NCBI RefSeq assembly: GCF_022761125.1
Contig: NZ_JAKWJR010000001.1
Span: 1 to 64,000, forward strand
Length of the DNA stretch: 64,000 nt
Source: Nocardioides sp. SR21
GTDB lineage: Bacteria; Actinomycetota; Actinomycetes; Propionibacteriales; Nocardioidaceae
Direction: 5' to 3'
Shown here: positions 51,523 through 59,870 of the stretch, piece by piece
Layout of the letters: each line of letters opens with the position of its first letter
Position numbering within the stretch: position 1 is the first letter of the stretch
Program-made: the position numbers and the translations under genes
The notes under the pieces: generated by a model
Databases searched by the model: none
What the model was told of the DNA's origin: nothing
Seen by the model: only the letters and a program-made list of their open reading frames with translations

Positions 51523-51726
51523 ATGGCTACCAACTCCGGGGACATCTCCGACTCGAAGTTCCTCACGGTCGCCGAGGTCGCGGCAATGATGCGCGTCTCC
51601 AAGATGACCGTCTACCGGCTCGTCCACGGCGGCGACCTGCCCGCCGTCCGCGTCGGCCGCTCGTTCCGCGTGCTGGAGAGCGACGTCGACGAGTACCTGC
51701 GCAAGAGCTTCTACAGCGCCGGCTGA
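51523..51726 (+). CDS. Small helix-turn-helix (MerR/excisionase-like) DNA-binding protein
   Basis: A 67-aa protein with [20 protein letters not shown] followed by [18 protein letters not shown] and LESDVDEYL, the winged-helix form shared with BldC and phage excisionases. It is the counterpart of the small HTH gene found between proC and the bS22 gene in mycobacteria (Rv0500A). ATG 51523 is chosen because the conserved protein begins just after it. Despite the 'excisionase' label it is a chromosomal core gene, not a phage remnant. Confidence 0.88.
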   Translation: MATNSGDISDSKFLTVAEVAAMMRVSKMTVYRLVHGGDLPAVRVGRSFRVLESDVDEYLRKSFYSAG

Positions 51727-51845
51727 TCCACTGGCTGATCTCGCGCGACCGGCCGATTCTGCCAGGGGGCGACCCTCCGGATAGGCTTGGCCGGTCCCGC
51801 GGGCCTTTCCCGGGGACCGCACGTACTGCGTTGAAAGGTTTCCCT

Positions 51846-51947
51846 GTGGGTTCTGTCATCAAGAAGCGGCGCAAGCGCATGGCCAAGAAGAAGCACCGCA
51901 AGCTGCTGAAGAAGACGCGCGTCCAGCGTCGCAAGCTCGGCAAGTAA
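51846..51947 (+). CDS. 30S ribosomal protein bS22 (AURKAIP1/COX24-like, 33 aa)
   Basis: GTG 51846 to TAA 51947 encodes [20 protein letters not shown] plus [13 protein letters not shown], almost entirely Lys/Arg. It matches the tiny actinobacterial protein seen in mycobacterial ribosome structures as bS22 and shares its C-terminal motif with mitochondrial AURKAIP1. It lies between the small HTH gene and the epimerase gene, as in mycobacteria. It is easily missed by gene finders because of its size. Confidence 0.92.
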   Translation: MGSVIKKRRKRMAKKKHRKLLKKTRVQRRKLGK

Positions 51948-51963
51948 GGCCGCTCGCGTCCGT

Positions 51964-52992
51964 ATGGGCAGTGCCGGCAGGGTCGTCCTGGTCACCGGGG
52001 TCTCGCGCGACCTCGGCCGGCGATTCGCGCGCGCTGCCGCGGACGATCCCACCGTGGCGCGGGTCATCGGCATCGATGCCGTCCCGCCCCGCGGTGACAT
52101 CGGCGACGTCTCCTTCGTGCGTGCCGACATCCGCAACCCGGTCATCGCGAAGGTCATCGTCAAGGAGGACGTCGACACCGTCGTCCACATGAGCGTCATC
52201 TCCACCCCTGGCAGTGCCGGCGGGCGGAACACGATGAAGGAGCTCAACGTCATCGGGACGATGCAGCTCCTCGCGGCCTGCCAGCAGGCGCCCGGGTTGC
52301 GCACCCTGGTCGTGAAGTCGACGACGACGGTGTACGGCGCGAGCAGTCGCGACCCCGCGATGTTCACCGAGGACATGGAGCCTCGGCGGGTGCCCCGAGC
52401 CGGGTACGCCAAGGACGTCGCGGAGATCGAGGGCTACGTGCGCGGGTTCGCCCGGCGCCGTCCCGACGTCCGGGTCGCCCTGCTCCGCCCGGCGAACATC
52501 ATCGGCCCCGACGTCAACAGCCCGCTGACGTCGTACCTCCGGCTCCCGGTCATCCCGACCGTGCTGGGCCACGACCCGCGCCTGCAGTTCCTGCACGAGC
52601 GCGACCTGATGGCCGTGCTCCGCCACGCGATGCTCACCGACGTCGCGGGCACGTTCAACGTCGCCGGCGACGGGATCCTCAAGCTCTCCCAGGTCGTACG
52701 CCGGCTGCAGCGGCCGAGCATCGGTCTGCCGCCGTTCGCCGTCGGCGGCGTCGGCTCCGCGCTCCGCTCCGCCCGGCTCGCCGACTTCTCGCCCGAGCAG
52801 GTCGAGCTGCTGACCTACGGTCGCGGCGTGGACACCACCCGGATGCGCACCGACCTCGGCTTCGAGCCGGAGTTCACGACCGCCGAGGCGCTCGCCGACT
52901 TCGGGTCCACCCTGCGCCCGACCGGCGGACGCACCGACCGCGCCCTCGCCCAGCTCGAGGCGAGCCTGCCGGCGGGAGCCGGCCGTGGGTGA
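51964..52992 (+). CDS. NAD-dependent epimerase/dehydratase family protein
   Basis: A 342-aa extended short-chain dehydrogenase. The N-terminal nucleotide loop is VLVTGVSRDLGRRFARAAAD, DTVVHMSVIS follows, and GYAKDVAEIEGYV carries the YxxxK catalytic pair. It corresponds to mycobacterial Rv0501 (often called galE2 without proof). It overlaps the acyltransferase gene by 8 bp. The two are conserved partners, so a role in modifying a lipid or glycolipid is likely but not demonstrated. Confidence 0.88.
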   Translation: MGSAGRVVLVTGVSRDLGRRFARAAADDPTVARVIGIDAVPPRGDIGDVSFVRADIRNPVIAKVIVKEDVDTVVHMSVISTPGSAGGRNTMKELNVIGTMQLLAACQQAPGLRTLVVKSTTTVYGASSRDPAMFTEDMEPRRVPRAGYAKDVAEIEGYVRGFARRRPDVRVALLRPANIIGPDVNSPLTSYLRLPVIPTVLGHDPRLQFLHERDLMAVLRHAMLTDVAGTFNVAGDGILKLSQVVRRLQRPSIGLPPFAVGGVGSALRSARLADFSPEQVELLTYGRGVDTTRMRTDLGFEPEFTTAEALADFGSTLRPTGGRTDRALAQLEASLPAGAGRG

Positions 52993-54121
52993 CGCCGAGA
53001 TCATCCCGATCGGGACCCGCGGCCGCCCGGGCCGGGGCACCGGCAAGACCTCGTCGTCCGCCGCCCGCAGCCTGGCGCCCGATGCGAAGCCGGCCGTGAA
53101 GGCGGCGGCGGCCCCCAAGCCCAAGCCGAAGCCGAAGCCCAAGCCCAAGCCCGAGCCTGCTCCTGAAGAGGTGGCGGTCGAGGCGCCGCGGCCGCCGGCG
53201 ACCACGGTCGACCGCGACCCCACCGGCGGCATCCCGGCCGGTGACTGGCTCGCCGCGATCCAGGTCGGCGCCCGCGAGGTGTTCGGCGAGCAGTGGGAGC
53301 CGCAGCTGGCGCAGTTCCTCGCGTTCCTGCGCCGTCGGGTGACCGGCGACTACAGCGTCGACGAGTACGGCTTCGACCAGGAGATCACCCAGCGGTTCTT
53401 CATGGCCACGCTGCGCCCGATCGCGGAGAAGTGGTTCCGCATCGAGGTCCGCGGCGCCGAGAACATCCCGGCGACCGGCGGCGCGCTGGTCGTCTCCAAC
53501 CACTCCGGCACGATCCCGGTCGACGGGCTGATGACGATGGTGTCGATCTTCGACAAGACCGGTCGCCACCTGCGCCCGCTCGGCGCCGACCTGGTCTTCA
53601 AGATGCCGTTCGTCAGCACGCTGGCGCGGATGGGCGGCACCACCCTGGCGTGCACCGAGGACGCCGAGCGGATGCTGAGCGGCGGCGAGCTGGTCGGCGT
53701 CTGGCCCGAGGGCTTCAAGGGCATCGGCAAGCCGTACTCCGAGCGCTACAAGCTGCAGCGCTTCGGCCGTGGTGGGTTCGTGGCCGCGGCGATCCACACC
53801 GGCGTGCCGATCGTGCCGCTGTCGGTCGTCGGCGCCGAGGAGATCTTCCCGCTGGTCGGCAACGTGCCGTCACTGGCCCGCCTGCTCGGACTGCCGTACA
53901 TCCCGATCACGCCGTTCTTCCCGCTGCTCGGCCCGCTCGGCCTGGTCCCGCTGCCGTCGAAGTGGCTGCTGGAGTTCGGCGAGCCGATCCGCACCGACGA
54001 GCTGGACGAGGGCGCGGCCGACGACCCGATGCTGGTCTTCAACGTGACCGACCAGGTCCGCGAGACCATCCAGCAGACGCTCTACACGCTGCTGATGCAG
54101 CGGCAGTCGGTGTTCCGCTAG
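52985..54121 (+). CDS. Lysophospholipid acyltransferase family protein
   Basis: A 378-aa PlsC-like acyltransferase. A disordered N-terminus contains a Lys-Pro repeat (PKPKPKPKPKPKPEPAPEE). The catalytic domain has VVSNHSGTIPVDGLM (family form of the NHx(4-6)D motif), GVWPEGFKGIGKPY and VPIVPLSVVG. It corresponds to mycobacterial Rv0502. The Lys-Pro stretch is encoded by a short tandem repeat (53109-53155) that may vary in length between strains. Confidence 0.9.
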   Translation: MGDAEIIPIGTRGRPGRGTGKTSSSAARSLAPDAKPAVKAAAAPKPKPKPKPKPKPEPAPEEVAVEAPRPPATTVDRDPTGGIPAGDWLAAIQVGAREVFGEQWEPQLAQFLAFLRRRVTGDYSVDEYGFDQEITQRFFMATLRPIAEKWFRIEVRGAENIPATGGALVVSNHSGTIPVDGLMTMVSIFDKTGRHLRPLGADLVFKMPFVSTLARMGGTTLACTEDAERMLSGGELVGVWPEGFKGIGKPYSERYKLQRFGRGGFVAAAIHTGVPIVPLSVVGAEEIFPLVGNVPSLARLLGLPYIPITPFFPLLGPLGLVPLPSKWLLEFGEPIRTDELDEGAADDPMLVFNVTDQVRETIQQTLYTLLMQRQSVFR

Positions 54122-54185
54122 CGGAGACGCGCCAGCGGATCCGCCGATGGTGGCCGGCGTTCCGTGAGCCAGTCGGTCTACGGAG

Positions 54186-55367
54186 TCAGTCGCCCTGCTT
54201 CGGCTGGACCTGACCCGTCAGCGGGTCGATGACGCCCTCGAGGATCTGGCCGACGCCGTCGAGCAGGTCCGACACGATCGGGACGCGCGGCGCCTGGGAG
54301 TCGCTGCTCCCGCCGCTGCCCGCGCCACCGCCGGTGAGGCCGTTGACGAGGTCCTGCAGCGGGTTGCTGCCACCGACCGGCTGGCCGCCGGGCAGCAGCG
54401 TGCCGCCGCCGGGGTTCACGCTGCCCGGCGGGATCTCCTCGCCGTCGACGTCGGGGAGGTTGGTGCCGGCGCCACCCTTCCCGTCGCCCTTGCCGTTCTG
54501 CTTGCCGGCGTTCTCCGCCTGCTCGGTCGGGCTCGGCGACGGCGGCAGGGGCAGCGCGGGCGCCGCGACGGGCATGAGCACGGGCGGGATCGAGTCGATC
54601 GGCCGGCCACCGCAGGACGGGCACTGCTGCGCGGCCTCGGAGTCGATGTTGGCCATCACGCCGGCGGCGCGGATCAGCTCGTCGCGGGCCGCGGGCGGCA
54701 CCAGGGGCTCGAGCGCCGCGAGCTGGTCGAGACTGGACGACGCGAAGTCGCGCAGCTGCGCGATCGAGGAGGCGTTGCCGTTGTTGGCGTAGTCGGCGAG
54801 CAGCAGGTCGGAGGCCTCGATGGCCTGCTCGGTGAACGTGTCGAGGGTGCGCTCGATGCGGGCCTCGTCGGCGGCGTCCGGGTCGCTCTGGCGGGTGAGC
54901 GCGTCGACCTCCTCGAGGCGGGACGAGGCGCTCGCGAGGACGGTGGTGCCGCGGCTGCCCTCGCCGACCGAGATCCCGGTGTGCACGCGCTCGATGACCC
55001 GCTTGACCGGGTAGAGCGAGTCGCCGGGCAGTGCGCCCTGGGACGCGACGGCGATCGAGGTGGTGGCGCCGACGATCGCGATGCCACCGACGACGGCGGC
55101 GAGCCGGCGTTCGCGGGTGGGCCTGCGGTCGGGCAGCTTCAGCTTCGAGACGTCGGACGGGACCAGCGCGGTGTCGGCCTCCGCCATCAGGCGTTCGCGC
55201 AGGTCGGCGACGAACTCCGGCCGGGCGGTGACCGGTGGCATCGTGCGCATCGCGCCCACCAGCTCCAGCAGATCAGCATCGTGAGACTCGACGGTCGAGT
55301 CGCCCTCGACCATCGCGTCGAACCGTTCGGCGCGCCGTTGCGCCGAGAACCCCCATGTCATGTCCAC
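54186..55367 (-). CDS. DUF5667 membrane protein, probable anti-sigma factor (RsbN-like)
   Basis: A 393-aa protein with a cytoplasmic N-terminal ~85 residues (HDADLLELVGAMRTMPPVTA, RPEFVADLRERLMAEAD) and one membrane helix (RRLAAVVGGIAIVGATTSIA). The DUF5667 domain (ALPGDSLYPVKRVIERVHTG ... FASSSLDQLAALEPLVPP) and a long Gly/Pro-rich outside tail with a CPSCGG motif follow. It lies just downstream of a BldN-like sigma gene, the position of RsbN, the membrane anti-sigma of BldN in Streptomyces. ATG 55367 has GAGG upstream. Confidence 0.85.
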   Translation of the reverse strand: MDMTWGFSAQRRAERFDAMVEGDSTVESHDADLLELVGAMRTMPPVTARPEFVADLRERLMAEADTALVPSDVSKLKLPDRRPTRERRLAAVVGGIAIVGATTSIAVASQGALPGDSLYPVKRVIERVHTGISVGEGSRGTTVLASASSRLEEVDALTRQSDPDAADEARIERTLDTFTEQAIEASDLLLADYANNGNASSIAQLRDFASSSLDQLAALEPLVPPAARDELIRAAGVMANIDSEAAQQCPSCGGRPIDSIPPVLMPVAAPALPLPPSPSPTEQAENAGKQNGKGDGKGGAGTNLPDVDGEEIPPGSVNPGGGTLLPGGQPVGGSNPLQDLVNGLTGGGAGSGGSSDSQAPRVPIVSDLLDGVGQILEGVIDPLTGQVQPKQGD

Positions 55368-55419
55368 CTCAACGAGGTGTCAGGAGGCGAGGTTACGGGC
55401 GTGCCGGGTGTGACGTGCA

Positions 55420-56181
55420 TCAGTCGCGCAACCCTTCCGGCATCAGCTTGGCGAGGTTGCGTACGCCGCGCAGCTGGAGCTGCTTCACGGCGCCGTCGCT
55501 GCGCCCGAGGACGGCGGCGGTCTCGGCGATGCTCATGCCCTGGAGGAAGCGCATCACCAGGCAGTCGCGCTGCTCGGACGGCAGCTCGGTGAGAGCGCGG
55601 AGCAGGATCTCGTTGGTGAGCCCGGCGAGCACCGTGGACTCGGGGCCCTCGGTCGCGTCGTCGTGGAGGCCCATGTCCTCGGTGGTGAGCTCGAGGCGGG
55701 TGCGGCCGGCCTTGAAGTGGTCGGTGGCGAGGTTGCGGGCGATCGTCATCAGCCAGGCGCCGAAGTCCTTGCCCTGCCAGCGGAAGTTGTTCATGCTCCG
55801 CAGCGCCCGGAAGAACGTCTCCGACGTGAGGTCCTCGGCCAGCGTGCTGGAGCGGGTCCGGTAGAAGAGGAACCGGTAGACCGACGACTGGTAGTGGTCG
55901 TAGAGCAGCCCGAACGCCTCGGAGTCGCCCTGGCGGGCCAGCTCGACGAGCGCGATCAGGCGGGTCCGCTCGGCCTCGTCCTCCTCGGACGACGCGGCGA
56001 GGTCGGCGTCGCCGTACCCGCTGCCGCCGCCCGGGCCACCGGCGTCGGTGCGGCCGCCGGCGACCGCCTCCATGGCGAGCATCCCGGGCCCACCCGAGAG
56101 TGCGGGTGCCAGGAGGGCCTCGGCGACGAGCCGGCGCAGGGTGTCGAGCCCGCGCACGAGCTCGGTGTCCTCCCACGCCAT
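55420..56181 (-). CDS. ECF-type RNA polymerase sigma factor, BldN-like
   Basis: A 253-aa ECF sigma. Region 2 is FGLLYDHYQSSVYRFLFYRT ... LAEDLTSETFFRALRSMNNF and region 4 is LPSEQRDCLVMRFLQGMSIA ... DGAVKQLQLRGVRNL. About 75 residues precede region 2, an N-terminal extension like the pro-sequence of Streptomyces BldN. Neighbours (anti-sigma-like DUF5667 gene, rex-hem genes, HTH gene) match the bldN locus. ATG 56181 follows GGGAGGGG. In Streptomyces BldN controls aerial development; the target genes here are unknown. Confidence 0.88.
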   Translation of the reverse strand: MAWEDTELVRGLDTLRRLVAEALLAPALSGGPGMLAMEAVAGGRTDAGGPGGGSGYGDADLAASSEEDEAERTRLIALVELARQGDSEAFGLLYDHYQSSVYRFLFYRTRSSTLAEDLTSETFFRALRSMNNFRWQGKDFGAWLMTIARNLATDHFKAGRTRLELTTEDMGLHDDATEGPESTVLAGLTNEILLRALTELPSEQRDCLVMRFLQGMSIAETAAVLGRSDGAVKQLQLRGVRNLAKLMPEGLRD

Positions 56182-56272
56182 GTGTGACCCCTCCCGGAAG
56201 CTTCCCTCCGCAGTCTTCCCCGATCGTAAACATGAGTTACGACATTGGGAACCGGCCGTCTCGCGGCCGGGG

Positions 56273-57175
56273 TCAGTCGCGGCGTCCCTTGACCGCGACC
56301 CCCGCCGCGACGGTGCCCACGACCGCTCCCGCCACCGCGCCGGCGGCGACGCCGGCCCGCAGCGCCTTGCGCTTGGTGCGGTAGTCGCGGATCCGCCAGC
56401 CGTGCTCGCGGGCATGCGCCCGTAGCTTCGAGTCGGGGTTGATCGCACAGGGGTCGCCGACCATCGAGAGCATCGTCAGGTCGTTGTAGGAGTCGGAGTA
56501 CGCCGAGCAGCGGCTCAGGTCGAGCCCCTCGCGCGCGGCCAGCGCCTTGATCGCCTCACCCTTGGCCGGGCCGTGCAGCATCTCGCCGACGAGCCGCCCG
56601 GTGTACACGCCGTCGACGTGCTCGGCGACGGTGCCCATGGCGCCGGTGAGGCCGAGCCGCCGGGCGATGATCTGGGCGATCTCGATCGGGGCGGCGGTGA
56701 CCAGCCAGACCCGCTGGCCCTCGTCGAGGTGCATCTGGGCGAGCGCCCGGGTGCCCGGCCAGATCCGGTGCGCCATGCCCTCGTCGAAGATCTCCTCGCC
56801 GAGCTCCTCGAGCTCCTGGACGGTGTGCCCGGCGATGAAGCTCAGCGCCGACGCCCGCGCCTCGGCGACGTGCTCGGGGTCCTCGACGCCGGCGATCTGG
56901 AAGTAGGCCTGCTTCCAGGCGGCGCCCAGGATCTCGCGGGTCGTGAAGAACTTCCGCTTGTGGAGGCCCCGCGCGAAGTGGAAGATGCTCGCGCCCTGCA
57001 TCACCGTGTTGTCGACGTCGAAGAACGCCGCGCTCTCGGAGTCCTGCGGCGCGAGCAGCGCGGACTCCACCTCGGCGGCCGCGGCCGCGGCCTCGCCGGC
57101 CAGCGTCGAGCGCGACTGCAGGTTGCGCGGGCGGGCCCGCTTGTCCTGGGCCCGCTTGTCGGGGGGCGGTGTCAC
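56273..57175 (-). CDS. HAD-IB family phosphatase (SerB1-like)
   Basis: A 300-aa protein with the HAD nucleophile motif [15 protein letters not shown] near residue 55, motif [11 protein letters not shown] and a late [18 protein letters not shown] motif. The C-terminal [20 protein letters not shown] stretch is a hydrophobic, possibly membrane-active helix. It corresponds to mycobacterial Rv0505c (serB1); phosphoserine or lysophosphatidate-type substrates have been suggested for the group. GTG 57175 is preceded by a TACCCT box at 7 nt. Confidence 0.88.
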   Translation of the reverse strand: MTPPPDKRAQDKRARPRNLQSRSTLAGEAAAAAAEVESALLAPQDSESAAFFDVDNTVMQGASIFHFARGLHKRKFFTTREILGAAWKQAYFQIAGVEDPEHVAEARASALSFIAGHTVQELEELGEEIFDEGMAHRIWPGTRALAQMHLDEGQRVWLVTAAPIEIAQIIARRLGLTGAMGTVAEHVDGVYTGRLVGEMLHGPAKGEAIKALAAREGLDLSRCSAYSDSYNDLTMLSMVGDPCAINPDSKLRAHAREHGWRIRDYRTKRKALRAGVAAGAVAGAVVGTVAAGVAVKGRRD

Positions 57176-57182
57176 ACAGGGC

Positions 57183-57188
57183 AGGGTA
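57183..57188 (-). promoter_or_regulatory. Leaderless-type -10 box before the HAD phosphatase gene
   Basis: TACCCT on the minus strand lies 7 nt before GTG 57175. The divergent acyl-CoA ligase gene starts only 36 bp away, so the two promoters overlap. Confidence 0.5.
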
Positions 57189-57211
57189 GACCGGTGTGGA
57201 AGTATCCCCAC

Positions 57212-58741
57212 ATGTCTGACGTCCGTGACGTGGCAGAGCTGGCGGCTTCCGCGGCCGCCGATCACCCCGATCGGCTGGCGCTGGTCGAGGCCGGCGGGCG
57301 CAGCCTGACCTGGGCCGCGCTCGACGAGGAGGTCGGCCGGATGGCCACCGGCCTCGGCAACGCGGGCGTGCTCGGCGGCCACCGCGTGCTGATCGCGGTC
57401 GGCAACCGGCTCGAGTTCGTGACGACGTACCTCGGCGTGCTCCGGGCCCAGGCCGTCGCCGTCCCGGTCAACCCCGGCTCGCGCCCCGGCGAGCTGGCCC
57501 GGATGATCGCCGACTCCGGCTCGCGCCTGGTCGTGGCCGACCCCGCGACCGCGGCCGCCGTCCGCGAGGCCGCCGACAGCCTCGACCCGCCGCCGCGGGT
57601 CGCGGTGGTCGGGGAGCCGTCGTACGACGAGCTGCGCGCGGACGCCGCCCGCCCGGTGCCGCCGCTGCAGGACCCCGAGAAGCTCGCGGTGCTGCTCTAC
57701 ACGAGCGGCACGTCCGGGCTGCCGCGCGCTGCGATGCTCACCCACCGCGCGCTGCTGGCGAACGTCGAGCAGGTCGCCCGGGTCGAGCCGCAGATGATGC
57801 ACGGCGACGACGTCGTGCTCTGCGTGCTGCCGCTGTTCCACGTCTACGGCCTCAACGCCGTCCTCGGCGGCGCGCTGCGGCACCGCGCCAAGCTGGTGCT
57901 GGTGGAGCGGTTCGACCCGCACGAGACGTTGTCGCTGATCGACGACGAGGCGTGCAGCGTCGTCCCGATCGCGCCGCCGGTGTTCGCGTACTGGCAGGGC
58001 GAGGAGCACCTCGAGGAGCACCTCGGCCCGGTCCGGCTGGTGCTGTGCGGCTCGGCGCCGCTGTCGGCCGAGGTCGCCGAGCAGTTCACCGCGCGCACGG
58101 GTATCCCGGTGCACCAGGGCTACGGCCTGACCGAGGCCGCGCCGGTCGTGACCAGCACGCTCTGCAGCACCGTGCGGCAGCCCGGGTCGGTCGGCGCCGC
58201 CCTGCCCGGCGTGGACATCCGGCTGGTCGACGAACTCGGGCAGGAGCCCGACGGCGACGACCCCGGTGAGATCCAGATCCGCGGCGACAACCTGTTCAGC
58301 GGGTACTGGCCCGACGGTGCCGGGGGACCGGACGCCGAGGGCTGGTGGTCGACCGGTGACGTCGGCTTCCTCGACGCGACCGGCGACCTGTTCCTCGTGG
58401 ACCGGATCAAGGAGCTGGTGATCGTCTCCGGCTTCAACGTCTACCCGACCGAGGTCGAGGACGTCATCGAGGAGGTCGACGGCGTCCAGGACGTCGCGGT
58501 CATCGGCGTCGAGGACCCGGTCACCGGCGAGGCCGTCGTCGCCTACGTGCTGGCGCCGGGGGTCAGCCCGATCACGCTGGTCGACCAGGTCCGCGAGCAC
58601 TGCGAGCGGCGGCTGGCGCGGTTCAAGGTGCCCACGCGCATCGAGGTCGTCGACGAGCTGCCGAAGACCGTCACCGGCAAGGTGCAGAAGGGCCGGCTGC
58701 GCGGCATGGAGCGGCGCCGGGCCCTCGGGATCCTGGAGTGA
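57212..58741 (+). CDS. AMP-dependent acyl-CoA synthetase/ligase family protein
   Basis: A 509-aa ANL-superfamily enzyme: AMP-binding P-loop [19 protein letters not shown] near residue 163, [11 protein letters not shown], the hinge [20 protein letters not shown] and the catalytic Lys in TVTGKVQKG near 488. It activates a carboxylic acid, probably fatty, as an adenylate and CoA thioester; substrate unknown. It lies between the HAD phosphatase (divergent) and the glutaredoxin gene, with which it overlaps by 4 bp. Confidence 0.9.
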   Translation: MSDVRDVAELAASAAADHPDRLALVEAGGRSLTWAALDEEVGRMATGLGNAGVLGGHRVLIAVGNRLEFVTTYLGVLRAQAVAVPVNPGSRPGELARMIADSGSRLVVADPATAAAVREAADSLDPPPRVAVVGEPSYDELRADAARPVPPLQDPEKLAVLLYTSGTSGLPRAAMLTHRALLANVEQVARVEPQMMHGDDVVLCVLPLFHVYGLNAVLGGALRHRAKLVLVERFDPHETLSLIDDEACSVVPIAPPVFAYWQGEEHLEEHLGPVRLVLCGSAPLSAEVAEQFTARTGIPVHQGYGLTEAAPVVTSTLCSTVRQPGSVGAALPGVDIRLVDELGQEPDGDDPGEIQIRGDNLFSGYWPDGAGGPDAEGWWSTGDVGFLDATGDLFLVDRIKELVIVSGFNVYPTEVEDVIEEVDGVQDVAVIGVEDPVTGEAVVAYVLAPGVSPITLVDQVREHCERRLARFKVPTRIEVVDELPKTVTGKVQKGRLRGMERRRALGILE

Positions 58742-58980
58742 GCGAGCCCCGGGTCACCCTCTACTCCCGCCCGGGCTGCCACCTCTGCGACGACGCCCGC
58801 GCGGTCATCGAGCGGGTGTGCGCCGACCTCGGCGAGGAGTACGTCGAGGTGTCCATCGACGACGACCCGCAGCTGCAGGAGCGGTTCGGCGAGGAGATCC
58901 CGGTGACGTTCGTCGACGGCCGCCAGCACGACTTCTGGCGGGTCGACGAGACCCGGCTGCGGGCCGCCCTCGCCCTCTGA
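58738..58980 (+). CDS. Glutaredoxin-like protein
   Basis: An 80-aa thioredoxin-fold protein with the redox motif [18 protein letters not shown] (C-x2-C) and the cis-Pro region [19 protein letters not shown]. It matches the small glutaredoxin-like gene upstream of rex or hemA in mycobacteria and Streptomyces. GTG 58738 overlaps the ligase stop. As actinobacteria use mycothiol, a mycoredoxin-like or general thiol-exchange role is possible. Confidence 0.88.
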   Translation: MSEPRVTLYSRPGCHLCDDARAVIERVCADLGEEYVEVSIDDDPQLQERFGEEIPVTFVDGRQHDFWRVDETRLRAALAL

Positions 58981-59047
58981 CGACCCCGGAGAGCGTGGCT
59001 CATCTCACATGTGCTAGCCCGCCCGCCGGGACGGCTACTGCTCGGTT

Positions 59048-59076
59048 TTGTTCTCGCGTTCACAAACTCCTACAGT
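59048..59076 (+). promoter_or_regulatory. rex-hem promoter with Rex-operator-like site
   Basis: TTGTTC (59048-59053) and TACAGT (59071-59076) are a -35/-10 pair with 17-bp spacing. Over the -35, TTGTTCTCGCGTTCACAA (59048-59065) matches the Rex consensus TTGTGAA-N4-TTCACAA perfectly in its right half and at four of seven positions in the left. In Streptomyces, Rex represses its own rex-hemACD operon according to NADH/NAD+. Confidence 0.6.
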
Positions 59077-59137
59077 GAACGGGCCGCGGGCGGTCGGAAG
59101 CGTCCGAACCCGCGGCTAGATCACGGAGACGAGACCA

Positions 59138-59803
59138 GTGACCGCACGGACCTCCCCGGAGAGCGCTCGGGACATCCCCGAGGCCACCGTCGCGCGACTG
59201 CCTGTGTACCTCCGGGCTCTGGTCACCCTCTCCGAGAGCGGCACGGTGACCTGCTCGAGCGAGGAGCTCGCGGTCGCCGCCGGCGTGAACAGCGCCAAGC
59301 TCCGCAAGGACCTCTCCTACCTCGGCAGCTACGGCACCCGCGGCGTCGGGTACGACGTGGACTACCTGCGCTACCAGATCGCCCGCGAGATCGGCGTGAC
59401 CCAGGACTGGCCCGTGGTCATCGTCGGCATCGGCAACCTGGGACAGGCGCTGGCCAACTACTCCGGGTTCCGCAGCCGCGGCTTCCGCGTCGTCGCGCTG
59501 CTCGACGCCAACCCCGACCGGCACGACGAGGTCGTCGCCGGCATCGACGTACGCCCGTTCGACCACCTCGAGCAGATCGCCCGCGACCACGCGGTCGCGA
59601 TCGGCGTGATCGCCACCCCGGCCGTGGCCGCGCAGGACGTCGCCGACCGGATGGTCGCCTGCGGCATCACCAGCATCCTGAACTTCGCGCCGACCGTGCT
59701 GAACGTCCCCGACCAGGTCGACGTCCGCAAGGTCGACCTCTCCATCGAGCTGCAGATCCTGGCGTACCACGAGCAGCGCAAGACCCACGGAGCGGCCGGA
59801 TGA
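59138..59803 (+). CDS. rex: Redox-sensing transcriptional repressor Rex
   Basis: NADH/NAD+ sensor that releases DNA when NADH is high, derepressing respiratory and haem genes. The 221-aa protein has a winged-helix N-terminus (VARLPVYLRALVTLSESGTV ... CSSEELAVAAGVNSAKLRKD ... LGSYGTRGVGYDV) and a Rossmann domain with VIVGIGNLGQALANYSGF near residues 97-114. Start GTG 59138 follows CGGAGACG. It heads the rex-hemA-hemC-hemD-hemB cluster. Confidence 0.95.
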   Translation: MTARTSPESARDIPEATVARLPVYLRALVTLSESGTVTCSSEELAVAAGVNSAKLRKDLSYLGSYGTRGVGYDVDYLRYQIAREIGVTQDWPVVIVGIGNLGQALANYSGFRSRGFRVVALLDANPDRHDEVVAGIDVRPFDHLEQIARDHAVAIGVIATPAVAAQDVADRMVACGITSILNFAPTVLNVPDQVDVRKVDLSIELQILAYHEQRKTHGAAG

Positions 59804-59870
59804 GCGAGCGATTCATCCCGAGCAGCGCCGGACGTGCCTCAGGCGCGCACGGAGCGAAGCGAGTACGCCC

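Noticed and set aside
51523..51726. Phage or integrative-element excisionase
   Set aside because: The HTH resembles excisionases, but the gene sits in a conserved chromosomal order (next to bS22 and the epimerase gene), with no integrase or attachment site nearby.
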